Below, one piece after another: positions 16,130 through 24,379 of a DNA stretch of 64,000 bases (positions within the stretch are counted from its first letter, which is position 1; each line of letters opens with the position of its first letter). The position numbers were made by a program, and so were the translations under genes. This stretch comes from Bacteroidota bacterium (GTDB taxonomy: Bacteria > Bacteroidota > Bacteroidia > Flavobacteriales > Weeksellaceae), in contig JAEWOD010000004.1 of NCBI GenBank assembly GCA_023461035.1, forward strand, positions 1-64,000. The letters run 5' to 3'. The notes under the pieces are model-generated. The model was not told the DNA's origin. It saw only the letters and a program-made list of their open reading frames with translations, and searched no databases.

Positions 16130-17467
16130 TTAATCTTTTGGTGCATTTTTTCCCATTGCCTGCATCATTTGTCGACCGCCCGGAGATTGCATGAATTTCA
16201 TCATTTTCCCCATTTCAGAGAATTGTTTCAATAATTGGTTGACTTCTTGAATGGAAGTTCCTGAACCTGAAGCGATTCTCTTTTTACGGCTTGCATCGAT
16301 CAATTGTGGATTTTGTCTTTCTTTTGGTGTCATCGAATGGATGATGGCTTCCACTCCTTTAAATGCATTGTCATCGATTTCCACATCTTTCAAAGCCTTT
16401 CCGGCTCCGGGAATCATACCCATCAGATCTTTCATGTTACCCATGCGTTTGATTTGTTGGATTTGTTTTAAGAAATCTTCAAAATCAAATTTATTTTTGG
16501 CAATTTTCTTCTGTAATCGTTTGGCCTCTTCTTCATCAAATTGTTCCTGAGCACGCTCCACCAACGAAACAACGTCACCCATTCCCAAAATCCGGTCAGC
16601 CATACGTGACGGATAGAAAATATCCAAGGCTTCCATTTTTTCACCGGTCGAGATGAATTTAATCGGTTTATCAACTACGGTGCGAATCGTCAAAGCCGCT
16701 CCACCACGGGTATCACCATCCAATTTGGTCAAAACAACACCGTTATAATCCAACACATCGTTAAATGCTTTGGCAGTGTTTACCGCGTCCTGTCCGGTCA
16801 TGGAATCCACCACAAACAAAGTTTCGGTTGGTTTAACGGTCTGATGCACCTGACGGATTTCATTCATCATCGTTTCATCAATCGCCAAACGTCCTGCGGT
16901 ATCTATAATGATGACGTTATGTTTACCTTCTTTTGCTTTGGCAATAGCGTTTTGAGCGATCTGAACCGGATTTTTATTTTCCTCCTCAGCATATACCGGA
17001 ACCCCGATTTGCTCACCCAAAACTTTTAGCTGGTCAATCGCAGCGGGACGATAAACGTCACCGGCCACCAAAAACGGGTTTTTTCCTTTTTTCTTTTTCA
17101 GATAATTGGCCAGTTTCCCGGAAAAAGTCGTCTTACCGGATCCTTGCAAACCTGCAATCAAAATGATCGTAGGATTTTCAGAAATGTTTAACTCAGAGCT
17201 GTCGCCACCCATCAGGTCAGCCAATTCATCGTGAACGATTTTCACCATTAACTGATTGGGGTTCAGTGCGGTAATTACATTTTGCCCCATTGCTTTTTCT
17301 TTTACTTTGTCAGTAAAATCTTTCGCAACTTTATAACTAACGTCGGCATCCACCAAAGCGCGACGCACTTCTTTAATGGTTTCTGCAACATTGATTTCGG
17401 TGATTTGCCCTTTTCCTTTGAGCGTATGTAATGCTTTGTCTAATTTATCCTGTAAACTCTGGAACAT
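16130..17467 (-). CDS. ffh: signal recognition particle GTPase Ffh
   Basis: Ffh binds signal sequences at the ribosome with 4.5S RNA and delivers nascent chains to FtsY. The N domain (MFQSLQDKLDKALHTLKGKG) is followed by the G domain with GLQGSGKTTFSGKLA, DTAGRLAIDE, and TKLDGDTRGG, then the methionine-rich M domain (MGKMMKFMQSPGGRQMMQAM) that binds signal peptides and RNA. 445 residues is normal. Monocistronic, with a -7 box at 17492-17499. No 4.5S RNA gene was recognised in the window. Confidence 0.97.
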   Translation of the reverse strand: MFQSLQDKLDKALHTLKGKGQITEINVAETIKEVRRALVDADVSYKVAKDFTDKVKEKAMGQNVITALNPNQLMVKIVHDELADLMGGDSSELNISENPTIILIAGLQGSGKTTFSGKLANYLKKKKGKNPFLVAGDVYRPAAIDQLKVLGEQIGVPVYAEEENKNPVQIAQNAIAKAKEGKHNVIIIDTAGRLAIDETMMNEIRQVHQTVKPTETLFVVDSMTGQDAVNTAKAFNDVLDYNGVVLTKLDGDTRGGAALTIRTVVDKPIKFISTGEKMEALDIFYPSRMADRILGMGDVVSLVERAQEQFDEEEAKRLQKKIAKNKFDFEDFLKQIQQIKRMGNMKDLMGMIPGAGKALKDVEIDDNAFKGVEAIIHSMTPKERQNPQLIDASRKKRIASGSGTSIQEVNQLLKQFSEMGKMMKFMQSPGGRQMMQAMGKNAPKD

Positions 17468-17491
17468 TTTTCTGAATTATTTTTGGGATTG

Positions 17492-17499
17492 CAAAGATA
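17492..17499 (-). promoter_or_regulatory. ffh promoter, -7 box
   Basis: The minus strand reads TATCTTTG, an exact TAnnTTTG match, 25 bases before the ffh ATG. Confidence 0.55.
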
Positions 17500-17570
17500 G
17501 TAAATTTGAAAATGTGTTGATTTGAATTTCGATAAACTCAATTACCAAAGATTTGAAAATGATTTTGAAT

Positions 17571-17846
17571 TTACTTATCAAAATAATGTCCTTTGGCAGA
17601 AATGACCAAAACGATAATCTCATCTTCATTTATCAAATAAACCAATCTATGTTTTTGAGAAATCCTTCTTGACCAAAGTCCTTTCAATCCATGTTTTAAT
17701 ATTTTCGGTTTTCCTAATCCGGTTCGTGGATTTTCTTTCAATTCATTTAAAAGAAGAATTAATTTGTCAAAAGATTTTTTATCGGTTTTCTTTAGAAATG
17801 AAATGTCATTTTTTGCCGTATCAGTAAATTCAATTAGATAACTCAT
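17571..17846 (-). CDS. yoeB: YoeB/Txe-type mRNA interferase toxin, catalytic Glu replaced
   Basis: A 91-residue RelE-fold toxin that in the family cleaves mRNA in the ribosomal A site. It aligns well with E. coli YoeB (84 residues): LKGLWSRRISQKHRLVYLI and the C-terminal SAKGHYFDK keep the active-site Arg (R67, equivalent to R65) and His (H87, equivalent to H83). The general-base Glu46 of E. coli, in the motif KPEPLK, is Lys48 here (GKPKILK, codon AAA). Activity may be weakened or altered. Its ATG overlaps the antitoxin stop by 4 bases. The gene is intact. Confidence 0.9.
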   Translation of the reverse strand: MSYLIEFTDTAKNDISFLKKTDKKSFDKLILLLNELKENPRTGLGKPKILKHGLKGLWSRRISQKHRLVYLINEDEIIVLVISAKGHYFDK

Positions 17847-18103
17847 AATGAATCTAGGAATTCAGCCAACTCTTTATCTGTTTTGATTTTTGTGGTTTTT
17901 CCCTCTTTCGCTTCTTTTAAAGAATTTTCGATTTTCTTCACAAACTCAGGATTGTAACCGGGATCTTCGACTTCATCTAAAGGAACGATAGCAAAAGCAT
18001 TTCCTTCGCCACGGCTCACAATGACTTTTTCTTTTTTGGCTAAATCCGCATATTTTTTGATGTTTTTTCTGAATTCTGAAACAGTGATTGTCTTCATTTT
18101 CAA
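17843..18103 (-). CDS. yefM: YefM/Phd-type antitoxin
   Basis: An 86-residue antitoxin with the Phd/YefM DNA-binding N-terminus (TITVSEFRKNIKKYADLAKK, EKVIVSRGEGNAFAIVPLDE) and a disordered, charged C-terminus (LKEAKEGKTTKIKTDKELAE) expected to wrap the toxin. The pair should autorepress through the palindrome at 18130-18151. ATG at 18103 (MKMKTITVSEF); the second Met at 18097 is also possible. Located directly before yoeB in the usual antitoxin-first order. Confidence 0.9.
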   Translation of the reverse strand: MKMKTITVSEFRKNIKKYADLAKKEKVIVSRGEGNAFAIVPLDEVEDPGYNPEFVKKIENSLKEAKEGKTTKIKTDKELAEFLDSL

Positions 18104-18114
18104 TTGATTTTAAA

Positions 18115-18151
18115 CAAATATACGGATTATATGTACATAAATAAGTACATA
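18115..18151 (-). promoter_or_regulatory. yefM-yoeB promoter and operator palindrome
   Basis: The minus strand carries the -7 box TATATTTG (18115-18122). Just upstream is a perfect inverted repeat, TATGTAC (18130-18136) and GTACATA (18145-18151), with an 8-base spacer. TGTACA, the core of known E. coli YefM operators, is present exactly at 18132-18137, and the other arm is AGTACA. Its position over the -33 region fits autorepression. The upstream end touches the stop of the next gene. Confidence 0.7.
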
Positions 18152-18817
18152 CTAAAGCACTTCCTCAAAAAACCGGTTCAATGGCTTTATGATTTTAAAA
18201 TCTTTCATTAATTGTTTCAAGAAATCCTTTTCCAAAACGATTTCGGGTTTGTATTCTTTGAAATAATAGAATGATTTGTTTAAAATTAATGGCTGTTTTT
18301 CAATGATTTCAGAAAAAGGTTTGTTGATGCGTTTGTTTTTATCGCCACGGATTTCTCCAAAGTTTTGTTTAAATTTCTTATCGGAAATTAATTTTTCCAA
18401 TTCTTCGGGACGCTCATAAATTTTCTGACGAATTTGATTCAATAATTCCGGTGACGGCATATAAGCACCACTGTACAATCGGGCATGTTCACCGGAAAGC
18501 TCAATGTAAATCCCGAATCCGTTTACGCTTTTTCGACCGGTCGGCGAAATCAATGCCGAAACATGGATTTTGTATGGCGATTTATCTTTGCTGAAACGTA
18601 CGTCACGGTTGATCCGGAAGATGCATTCTTTGGCTGTGACGTCTTTTAACCGGATATCTTCTTTTTTCAATTCGTCAATTAAACCGGAAATAAATTTCTC
18701 AAACGGTTCTTTGACCGATTTTTCATATCGTTTTTTGTTTTCCAGAAACCAGTCGCGGTTATTGTTGGCAGGAAGATCTCGGAGAAATTGGATGAAGTCG
18801 GGAGTGAAATGGAACAT
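18152..18817 (-). CDS. DUF2461 family protein
   Basis: A 221-residue cytoplasmic protein of the DUF2461 (TIGR02453) family: FTPDFIQFLRDLPANNNRDW, FLENKKRYEKSVKEPFEKFI, IFRINRDVRFSKDKSPYK and LYSGAYMPSPELLNQIR. The family is widespread in Bacteroidota and has no firm biochemical role. It ends at the edge of the yefM promoter region and lies 4 bases after the HEPN-like gene, so it may be transcribed with that gene. Confidence 0.88.
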   Translation of the reverse strand: MFHFTPDFIQFLRDLPANNNRDWFLENKKRYEKSVKEPFEKFISGLIDELKKEDIRLKDVTAKECIFRINRDVRFSKDKSPYKIHVSALISPTGRKSVNGFGIYIELSGEHARLYSGAYMPSPELLNQIRQKIYERPEELEKLISDKKFKQNFGEIRGDKNKRINKPFSEIIEKQPLILNKSFYYFKEYKPEIVLEKDFLKQLMKDFKIIKPLNRFFEEVL

Positions 18818-18821
18818 GTTT

Positions 18822-19331
18822 TTAAATTGTTATTATTTTTGTTTTAAAATACTGTAACTTATTATCTAATAATTCTTTGTAAGAATCAGCATTACCTTTT
18901 TCACAGCCCACTTGATACATATGTTTTTCATAGACCATTTGAATAGTGTAATTTAGTTCTTTACATAATAATGAAAAACAAAGTAAATAAGTAGTTTCCT
19001 TTTCATCATTTACATTATACCATTTCTTAAAATCCCTTAAAACTTCTTGCCCTATTTCTAATTCAAATAAGTTTGTAAAAGAATCAATTGATGAAACGTG
19101 TGCAAATTTGTTTCTGATTTCCAATAATTTTACAAATTTCTTTTTCTCTTCGGCTGTCACAATTTTTATATCTGAAAACAGTTGAACTTTTTGATTAAAA
19201 CTTAATGCAGTTGACCCATGGCCAAATGATTTAGTTATATTAGTATCAATTTTTAGTATTTCACATATAACAAATGAAAGAAATTCATCGATAAGAATGG
19301 TTGACTCAATTACAAACGATCTTGTATTCAT
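18822..19331 (-). CDS. HEPN/MltR-like helical protein
   Basis: A 169-residue, mostly helical protein. It carries R73-N-K-F-A-H78, which fits the Rx4-6H motif of HEPN ribonucleases, in a context (KFVKLLEIRNKFAHVSS) also seen in MltR-type proteins. The early helix STILIDEFLSFVICEIL and the segment SFNQKVQLFSDIKIVTAEEK match that layout. It is lower in GC (long A/T-rich codons) than its neighbours xthA and the DUF2461 gene. It may be an RNase toxin, part of a defence set, or a harmless HEPN relative; no partner nucleotidyltransferase is adjacent. Confidence 0.6.
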   Translation of the reverse strand: MNTRSFVIESTILIDEFLSFVICEILKIDTNITKSFGHGSTALSFNQKVQLFSDIKIVTAEEKKKFVKLLEIRNKFAHVSSIDSFTNLFELEIGQEVLRDFKKWYNVNDEKETTYLLCFSLLCKELNYTIQMVYEKHMYQVGCEKGNADSYKELLDNKLQYFKTKIITI

Positions 19332-19334
19332 GAT

Positions 19335-20108
19335 TTAAAATTTTAATTCCACCAAAACGGGACAATGGTCTGAATGTTTGGCTTCGGGTAAAATTGCGGC
19401 ACGCACCATGTGTTTTTCCAATGGTCGGCTTACCATATTGTAATCGATACGCCAGCCTTTGTTTTGTTCCCGAACGCTTGGAAAACGCTGGCTCCACCAG
19501 CTGTAATGATGCGGTTCTTTGACAAAATAACGAAAGGAATCAATCAAGTCACATTCTTTTAGATAGGAGGAAAGCCATTCACGTTCCATCGGTAAAAATC
19601 CGGAGACTTTGGCATTTCTGATCGGATCCCAGATGTCGATGGCTTCGTGACAAATGTTGTAATCCCCACAAATCACCAGATTGGGAATTTCCTTTCTCAG
19701 ATTTTTTATATAATCCTGAAAGTCATGGCAGAATTGCATTTTGAAATCCAGTCGATCCATATTTGTTCCACTTGGAACGTAAACGCTGATGATGGAAATA
19801 CCTTCATAATCTACCCTTAAGATACGTCCTTCATAATCGATGTAATCGATTCCGGTTCCAAATTCTACTTTTTCGGGTGTATGTTTGGTTAGCACTGCAA
19901 CGCCGCTGTAACCTTTTTTCTGAGCGGAATGCCAATAAGAAAAATACCCGATTTCACTGAACAATTTAATTTCTTCAAGGATTTGTTCTTCATTGGCTTT
20001 GGTTTCCTGAAGACAAAGAACATCGGGCTGAGCTACACTTACCCATTCCAATAATCCTTTGCGCATCGCAGCGCGGATACCGTTAACATTATAACTGATG
20101 ATTTTCAT
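19335..20108 (-). CDS. xthA: exodeoxyribonuclease III / AP endonuclease
   Basis: A DNA repair nuclease of the ExoIII/ExoA family. Signatures: MKIISYNVNGIRAAMRKG at the start, VLCLQETKANEEQI (metal-binding Glu), YSGVAVLTKHTPE, NLVICGDYNICHEAIDIWDP, and SDHCPVLVEL with the catalytic Asp-His at the C-terminus. I start at MKIISYNVN (257 residues), the standard start; an upstream ATG at 20192 would add 28 residues without homology. It lies 3 bases before the HEPN-like gene. Confidence 0.95.
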   Translation of the reverse strand: MKIISYNVNGIRAAMRKGLLEWVSVAQPDVLCLQETKANEEQILEEIKLFSEIGYFSYWHSAQKKGYSGVAVLTKHTPEKVEFGTGIDYIDYEGRILRVDYEGISIISVYVPSGTNMDRLDFKMQFCHDFQDYIKNLRKEIPNLVICGDYNICHEAIDIWDPIRNAKVSGFLPMEREWLSSYLKECDLIDSFRYFVKEPHHYSWWSQRFPSVREQNKGWRIDYNMVSRPLEKHMVRAAILPEAKHSDHCPVLVELKF

Positions 20109-20214
20109 TTTGTTTAATTTATCTAAGCGAATGTAAGGAATTAACCTAAAAATAAGAACAGGATCGGTGACAACCATCATTTCAGATTTCAAAGATTTGG
20201 ATTAGCTTTCAGAT

Positions 20215-21360
20215 GTGAAACCGAGAATTGGAATTATAGGAGCCGGAATAGCCGGATTGACTTCTGCCATTATGCTGGAAAAATTGGGATATGACGTCCG
20301 AATTTTTGAGTCATCTGAAAACATTAGAGGTATAGGAGCGGGGATAGGTTTGGCGAGTAATGCCATCAAAGCATTTGAATATTTGGGATTGGAAAAAGAA
20401 ATTGTCAGTATCAGTAACCGAATTGATGATTTTGATATTTGCGATCCAAAAGGTAACCTGCTTGTTTCTGCTGATACAACTAAGATTTCAAAGGTATATG
20501 ACCAATCCAATTATGCTGTTCACAGAGCAGATTTACACGCATTGTTGCTTCAAAAAGTCAATTTAGATAGGATCCAAACCTCCAAAATGTTGGTAGATTT
20601 AAAAGTGAGGAAAAAAGTCCATTTGAAATTTAATGATCATTCTGAATCAGAATTTGATTTTATAGTGGGTGCAGATGGCGTCAATTCTATGGTACGCCAA
20701 ATTCTTTTGCCGGATTCTAAACCCAGATATGCAGGATACTGGTGCTGGAGGGCAGTTGTGGAAGTAGATAATTGGAAATTTAGTTCAAAAAACACAGAAA
20801 CTTGGGGTAAAAATGGACGGTTTGGTATTTCTCCTTTAACCAAAAATCGGATTTATTGGTATGCTTGTGTGAATTCAGATCTAAAGGACGGTATAGACAA
20901 GAGCGGTTTATTTGAATTAAAAAGCAGGTTTAAAAATTATCATTCGCCTATTCCGGAATTACTCGAATTAACAAAAGAAGAAGATTTAATCAGCACACCA
21001 ATCGTTGATATCCGGCCCATCAAAAGATTTCATTTCGAAAAAATATTGTTAATAGGAGATGCCGCTCATGCCACCACTCCCAATCTGGGACAAGGTGCCT
21101 GTATGGCGATTGAAGATGTGGCCGTTTTAAACGATTTATTACAAAAAAATGAAATGGAAATAGCGTTTGAAAAATTTGAAAAAAGACGAATGAAAAGGAC
21201 ACATTACATTTCCAGAACCTCAAAAAATGCAGGCGATGTTTCGCAATCTTCCAATGCTTCTTTTATCTATTTTCGGAATAATTTATTAAAAATATTGCCC
21301 GATTCCGTTTCTCAAATCCAGTTAAAAAAATTGTTTCATACGGACTTTATGAAATTGTGA
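20215..21360 (+). CDS. FAD-dependent monooxygenase (PHBH/TetX-like)
   Basis: A 381-residue class A flavin monooxygenase. The N-terminal dinucleotide-binding motif is GIIGAGIAGLTSAIMLEK, the middle has VGADGVNSMVRQ (the DG motif), and GDAAHATTPNLGQGACM is the second FAD contact. Such enzymes hydroxylate aromatic or polycyclic compounds using NAD(P)H; the substrate cannot be told. The start is GTG at 20215 (an ATG two bases upstream is out of frame), placing GxGxxG at residues 7-12 as usual. Convergent with the next gene, with no spacer. Confidence 0.88.
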   Translation: MKPRIGIIGAGIAGLTSAIMLEKLGYDVRIFESSENIRGIGAGIGLASNAIKAFEYLGLEKEIVSISNRIDDFDICDPKGNLLVSADTTKISKVYDQSNYAVHRADLHALLLQKVNLDRIQTSKMLVDLKVRKKVHLKFNDHSESEFDFIVGADGVNSMVRQILLPDSKPRYAGYWCWRAVVEVDNWKFSSKNTETWGKNGRFGISPLTKNRIYWYACVNSDLKDGIDKSGLFELKSRFKNYHSPIPELLELTKEEDLISTPIVDIRPIKRFHFEKILLIGDAAHATTPNLGQGACMAIEDVAVLNDLLQKNEMEIAFEKFEKRRMKRTHYISRTSKNAGDVSQSSNASFIYFRNNLLKILPDSVSQIQLKKLFHTDFMKL

Positions 21361-22251
21361 TTATTTTTTTTCTTTTACCCGTAAACTCACGCCGGCCATT
21401 GCCGAAAATCCGCCTTTGAATTTATTTTTTTCCATTCCGGGTAATTCATCAAAATCAGCATCCAAAAATTGATATTTTCCGGGAAGTGCATAACCGGCTC
21501 GGCAGTTAAACCAAATATCTTTTGCAAACTGATAACCCAAAGTCGGAGCGATGGTGATATTTTGAGTGCGGAGATAATTGGGAGATTCATCCAAAGAAAA
21601 ACGCCGGATGTGAAACATGGCTGACTCCAAATTGACACTCAATCCGTATTCTAATTTGTCGGAAGGTGTCATCATAAAATAGGCAAAACTCGGAATGATG
21701 GTGTAGGCACGGAATTCATCGGTTTTGTATTGCAAGAAAAGTAAAGGAATAACCAGATTTTTGGTGGCTTCGTTGTTGTAACTTACACCGAGTCCGTAAA
21801 TTAAATTTTCATTTTTTGGAGACGTTCTTAGCCCAAGCAGATGCACGCTTGGAAAAATATCTCTTTTGCTGAATTTTTCCTCAAAATCAGTTCGCACATT
21901 CAGCCGTGGAGCGAGAACAGCTTCCCAGTTTTCGGTGATTTTTTGCCGGACGATGAATCCCAATCGAAAGTCATTCAATGAATTAGGATAAACATCTGAA
22001 CCGGTTTCTTCGAAATTATAGCTGGATAATTTATAATTCAAATTGGTATAAATAATCGTGGATTTGAAAGGTTTGATTCCGGGAAGAATTACGTTAGCCT
22101 CTATTTGATTATATTCGGCTGAACCATCTACATCTTTCATTTCACGCGAAGGGAAAAAACTGTAATTTACATACAGCGGATCATTATCTGTCTGTGCCCA
22201 AATTGGCAATAATAAAATTACCAGAATAAAGGTGAGAATCGGTTTAAACAT
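21361..22251 (-). CDS. DUF6268-type exported beta-strand protein
   Basis: A 296-residue protein with a signal peptide (LLLPIWAQ, to about 20). It is made of amphipathic beta strands ending in aromatic residues (STIIYTNLNYKLSSY, NWEAVLAPRLNVRTDF, NLIYGLGVSYNN, KGGFSAMAGVSLRVKEK), as in outer-membrane barrels. It resembles the DUF6268 family. No operon partner; the neighbours are convergent or divergent. Function unknown. Confidence 0.7.
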   Translation of the reverse strand: MFKPILTFILVILLLPIWAQTDNDPLYVNYSFFPSREMKDVDGSAEYNQIEANVILPGIKPFKSTIIYTNLNYKLSSYNFEETGSDVYPNSLNDFRLGFIVRQKITENWEAVLAPRLNVRTDFEEKFSKRDIFPSVHLLGLRTSPKNENLIYGLGVSYNNEATKNLVIPLLFLQYKTDEFRAYTIIPSFAYFMMTPSDKLEYGLSVNLESAMFHIRRFSLDESPNYLRTQNITIAPTLGYQFAKDIWFNCRAGYALPGKYQFLDADFDELPGMEKNKFKGGFSAMAGVSLRVKEKK

Positions 22252-22323
22252 CGTCGGAAAATTTGTCCGAAACTACCAAAAATCTTACAATTAATTGTTA
22301 AAACGAATTAAATTGCAACTTAT

Positions 22324-23046
22324 ATGAAAACAAACAAAAATTACAGAATTCTGGCAGCAAGTACCAGCACGGTTTATGGAAGTGGTTATTTAGAATATAT
22401 TTTGGATAGGGCAGTTGAATTTTTAAATGCCGACGAAATTTTATTTATTCCCTATGCACGACCGGGCGGAGCTACTTATGATGAATATACCGAAGCTCCT
22501 AAAAAAGCATTTGCTCAAAAAAATATTTCTGTCAAAGGAATTCATGAATTTGATAATCCTAAAATTGCGATTCAGAGTGCCAAAGCGATTTTTATTGGCG
22601 GCGGAAATACATTTCTTTTACTGAAAACTTTATATGAACTTGATTTGATGAATTCTTTAAAAGAAGCAGTAGCCAAAGGGACAGCGTATATGGGAAGCAG
22701 TGCGGGAAGCAACCTGACCGGGTTGACGATTGGGACAACCAATGATATGCCCATCGTTTATCCGCCGAGTTTTGATGCTTTGGGATTTTTGCCTTTTAAC
22801 ATCAATCCGCATTATTTGGATCCGGATCCCGATTCTACTCATAAAGGCGAAACCAGAGAAACCCGTATCAAAGAATTTCATAAATTCAACTCGCAACCCG
22901 TTTTGGGATTGAGAGAAGGAAGCTGGCTGGAAGTTCAAAATGGTGAAATTGAGCTGAAAGGTGAACTGACGGCGAGACTCTTCCGGCAAGGTAAAGAACC
23001 GATGGAGCTTTCAAGTGGGAGAATTGGAGAGTGGGAGAGTGAATGA
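22324..23046 (+). CDS. pepE: peptidase E-type (S51) dipeptidase
   Basis: A 240-residue cytosolic serine peptidase of family S51, which in the type enzyme cleaves Asp-X dipeptides. Visible: IFIGGGNTFLLLKTL, the nucleophile elbow YMGSSAGSNLTG (Ser), FLPFNINPHYLDPDPDS with the catalytic His, and VLGLREGSWLEV. The last residues (SSGRIGEWESE) are encoded by a degenerate heptamer array (23014-23048) that runs through the stop codon, so the C-terminus may have been extended by that repeat. Confidence 0.9.
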   Translation: MKTNKNYRILAASTSTVYGSGYLEYILDRAVEFLNADEILFIPYARPGGATYDEYTEAPKKAFAQKNISVKGIHEFDNPKIAIQSAKAIFIGGGNTFLLLKTLYELDLMNSLKEAVAKGTAYMGSSAGSNLTGLTIGTTNDMPIVYPPSFDALGFLPFNINPHYLDPDPDSTHKGETRETRIKEFHKFNSQPVLGLREGSWLEVQNGEIELKGELTARLFRQGKEPMELSSGRIGEWESE

Positions 23047-23085
23047 GTTTTTGGGTTCGATATTAATCTGAGTTCGGTTATTAAT
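23014..23085. repeat. degenerate heptamer array plus reverse 3'-flank motif
   Basis: GTGGGAG-type units run in a rough 7-base phase through the pepE stop (23014-23048). On the minus strand, just after the stop of the next gene, 23068-23080 reads TAACCGAACTCAG, the core of the motif at 161-173 and 40401-40412. Confidence 0.45.
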
Positions 23086-23428
23086 CTTTCTTTACAACTA
23101 AAATCCATCCTTCATCGAGTAATTTATATCCGATGTCAAAAACAAAGCGGTATTCAGCACCATTTTTATAGGTTTTGAAATGTGTGAAATAAGTGAAGTC
23201 AAATCCGTCATTGGAAAGCTTTTCCTGGGTGGTTTTGGTTTTCCCTTCTTTAAAATTCAATTCGGAAAGGATGCGGTGGTTAGTGCGTAAAATACGTTGT
23301 ATGTTTCGCATCAGATTGGATGAATCTTTATTTTGTTTATTGTTATAGGCATTTCTGCAACCGTCATTGCAGAACTTTTTATCGGATCTTCCGATTATTT
23401 TTTCGCCACATTCCAAACAATTTTGCAT
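23081..23428 (-). CDS. small protein with N-terminal zinc ribbon
   Basis: A 115-residue protein whose N-terminus has CLECGEKIIGRSDKKFC and GCRNAY, a CxxC...CxxxC pattern expected to bind zinc, like DUF2116-type ribbons. A basic helix follows (NLMRNIQRILRTNHRILSEL), then a strand-rich C-terminus (FDFTYFTHFKTYKNGAEYRF). It is probably a cytoplasmic nucleic-acid- or protein-binding factor, but that is inference. Convergent with pepE. Confidence 0.75.
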   Translation of the reverse strand: MQNCLECGEKIIGRSDKKFCNDGCRNAYNNKQNKDSSNLMRNIQRILRTNHRILSELNFKEGKTKTTQEKLSNDGFDFTYFTHFKTYKNGAEYRFVFDIGYKLLDEGWILVVKKD

Positions 23429-23509
23429 ATAAATGAATTGATAAAGCAGTTGGTAAAAACCATAAGCAATTTACGAAATTTTATTTTGGAAGAATTCTTT
23501 TAGTAAAGA

Positions 23510-23540
23510 AAAGCCGAAAACATATTGAGTTATCGGCTTT
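23510..23540 (-). terminator. terminator downstream of the DoxX gene
   Basis: AAAGCCGA and TCGGCTTT form an 8-bp stem; on the minus strand the 3' arm is followed by TTCTTT. It lies about 40 bases after the DoxX stop. The remainder of 23429-23581 shows nothing else. Confidence 0.6.
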
Positions 23541-23581
23541 AGACGAATGGAATCAAATTATTAATTTAGATTCTAATCTGT

Positions 23582-23950
23582 TTAAGATACTAGTGATTTA
23601 ATTTTTGATCGATTATCCGCCAACATCCAAATCAGGATTAAAAATAACACCCATGCAATGGGCAAACCTGAAGGAAAAAATGTTGTGTTATGTACTAAAA
23701 TTCCGATCATTACAGGGAAAATCATGATAGATGCAAGCGTTCTGGTTTTTGGAAAGAGTATTAACAATCCACTTATTAATTCCACGGCACCTGTTAACGG
23801 AATGATCCATTTTAAAGTAACCATTGCGTCATTTATCGCTTTAAGTTCGGGCATGTCGGGAACCGGCATATAATGGAGAAATTTGTCCAATCCCGCATTT
23901 ATAAACATTAATGCAAATAGCGTGAATACAATTGTTTTAATAATTTTCAT
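23582..23950 (-). CDS. DoxX-type membrane protein
   Basis: A 122-residue protein with four hydrophobic helices (IIKTIVFTLFALMFINAGL, LKWIIPLTGAVELISGLLIL, TLASIMIFPVMIGILVH, IAWVLFLILIWMLA), and the DoxX-type start FINAGLDKFLHY. DoxX-like proteins are small membrane components linked to redox or oxidative stress functions; the biochemistry is often unknown. Together with three VOC genes and a Crp-type regulator it forms a minus-strand cluster. Confidence 0.8.
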   Translation of the reverse strand: MKIIKTIVFTLFALMFINAGLDKFLHYMPVPDMPELKAINDAMVTLKWIIPLTGAVELISGLLILFPKTRTLASIMIFPVMIGILVHNTTFFPSGLPIAWVLFLILIWMLADNRSKIKSLVS

Positions 23951-23979
23951 ATATTGATTTTTATAATTCTAAATAAAAT

Positions 23980-24369
23980 TTATTTTAGGGAATGCAGTCC
24001 GATCATATTGGATTCCGTATCCACGACCAGAGAAATAAAACCATAAGTCCCAATTGACATTTTGGGTTGATGAACTTTTCCTCCGGCTGATTGAATCCGG
24101 CTTTCTTCTATTGCACAATCTTCACATCCGAAATACACGATGGTAGAACCGCCACATGCTTTAATATCCTTCATATGAACCAATGCACCCGAAGTTCCTC
24201 CATTTGTCATTTCACCGGGAAATCCGCGCATGGACATGGATAGATCAGTAGGATCACCTATTTCGTGAAGCTGAATATTTAATACGGTCTCATAGAACTT
24301 TTGGGCTCTATCCATGTCGTCAACATAGATTTCAAACCAAACAACTGGATTGAATTTTTGATTTTTCAT
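23980..24369 (-). CDS. VOC (glyoxalase/bleomycin-resistance) protein
   Basis: A 129-residue VOC-superfamily protein: WFEIYVDDMDRAQKFYETVL at the start, SMRGFPGEMTNGGTSGALV in the middle and VDTESNMIGLHS at the end. The start at MKNQKFNPVVW is chosen because the longer frame to 24453 would run into the preceding gene. VOC proteins are metal-dependent lyases, dioxygenases or binding proteins; the substrate is not visible. First of three VOC genes in a row. Confidence 0.88.
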   Translation of the reverse strand: MKNQKFNPVVWFEIYVDDMDRAQKFYETVLNIQLHEIGDPTDLSMSMRGFPGEMTNGGTSGALVHMKDIKACGGSTIVYFGCEDCAIEESRIQSAGGKVHQPKMSIGTYGFISLVVDTESNMIGLHSLK

Positions 24370-24379
24370 TTTAAATATT

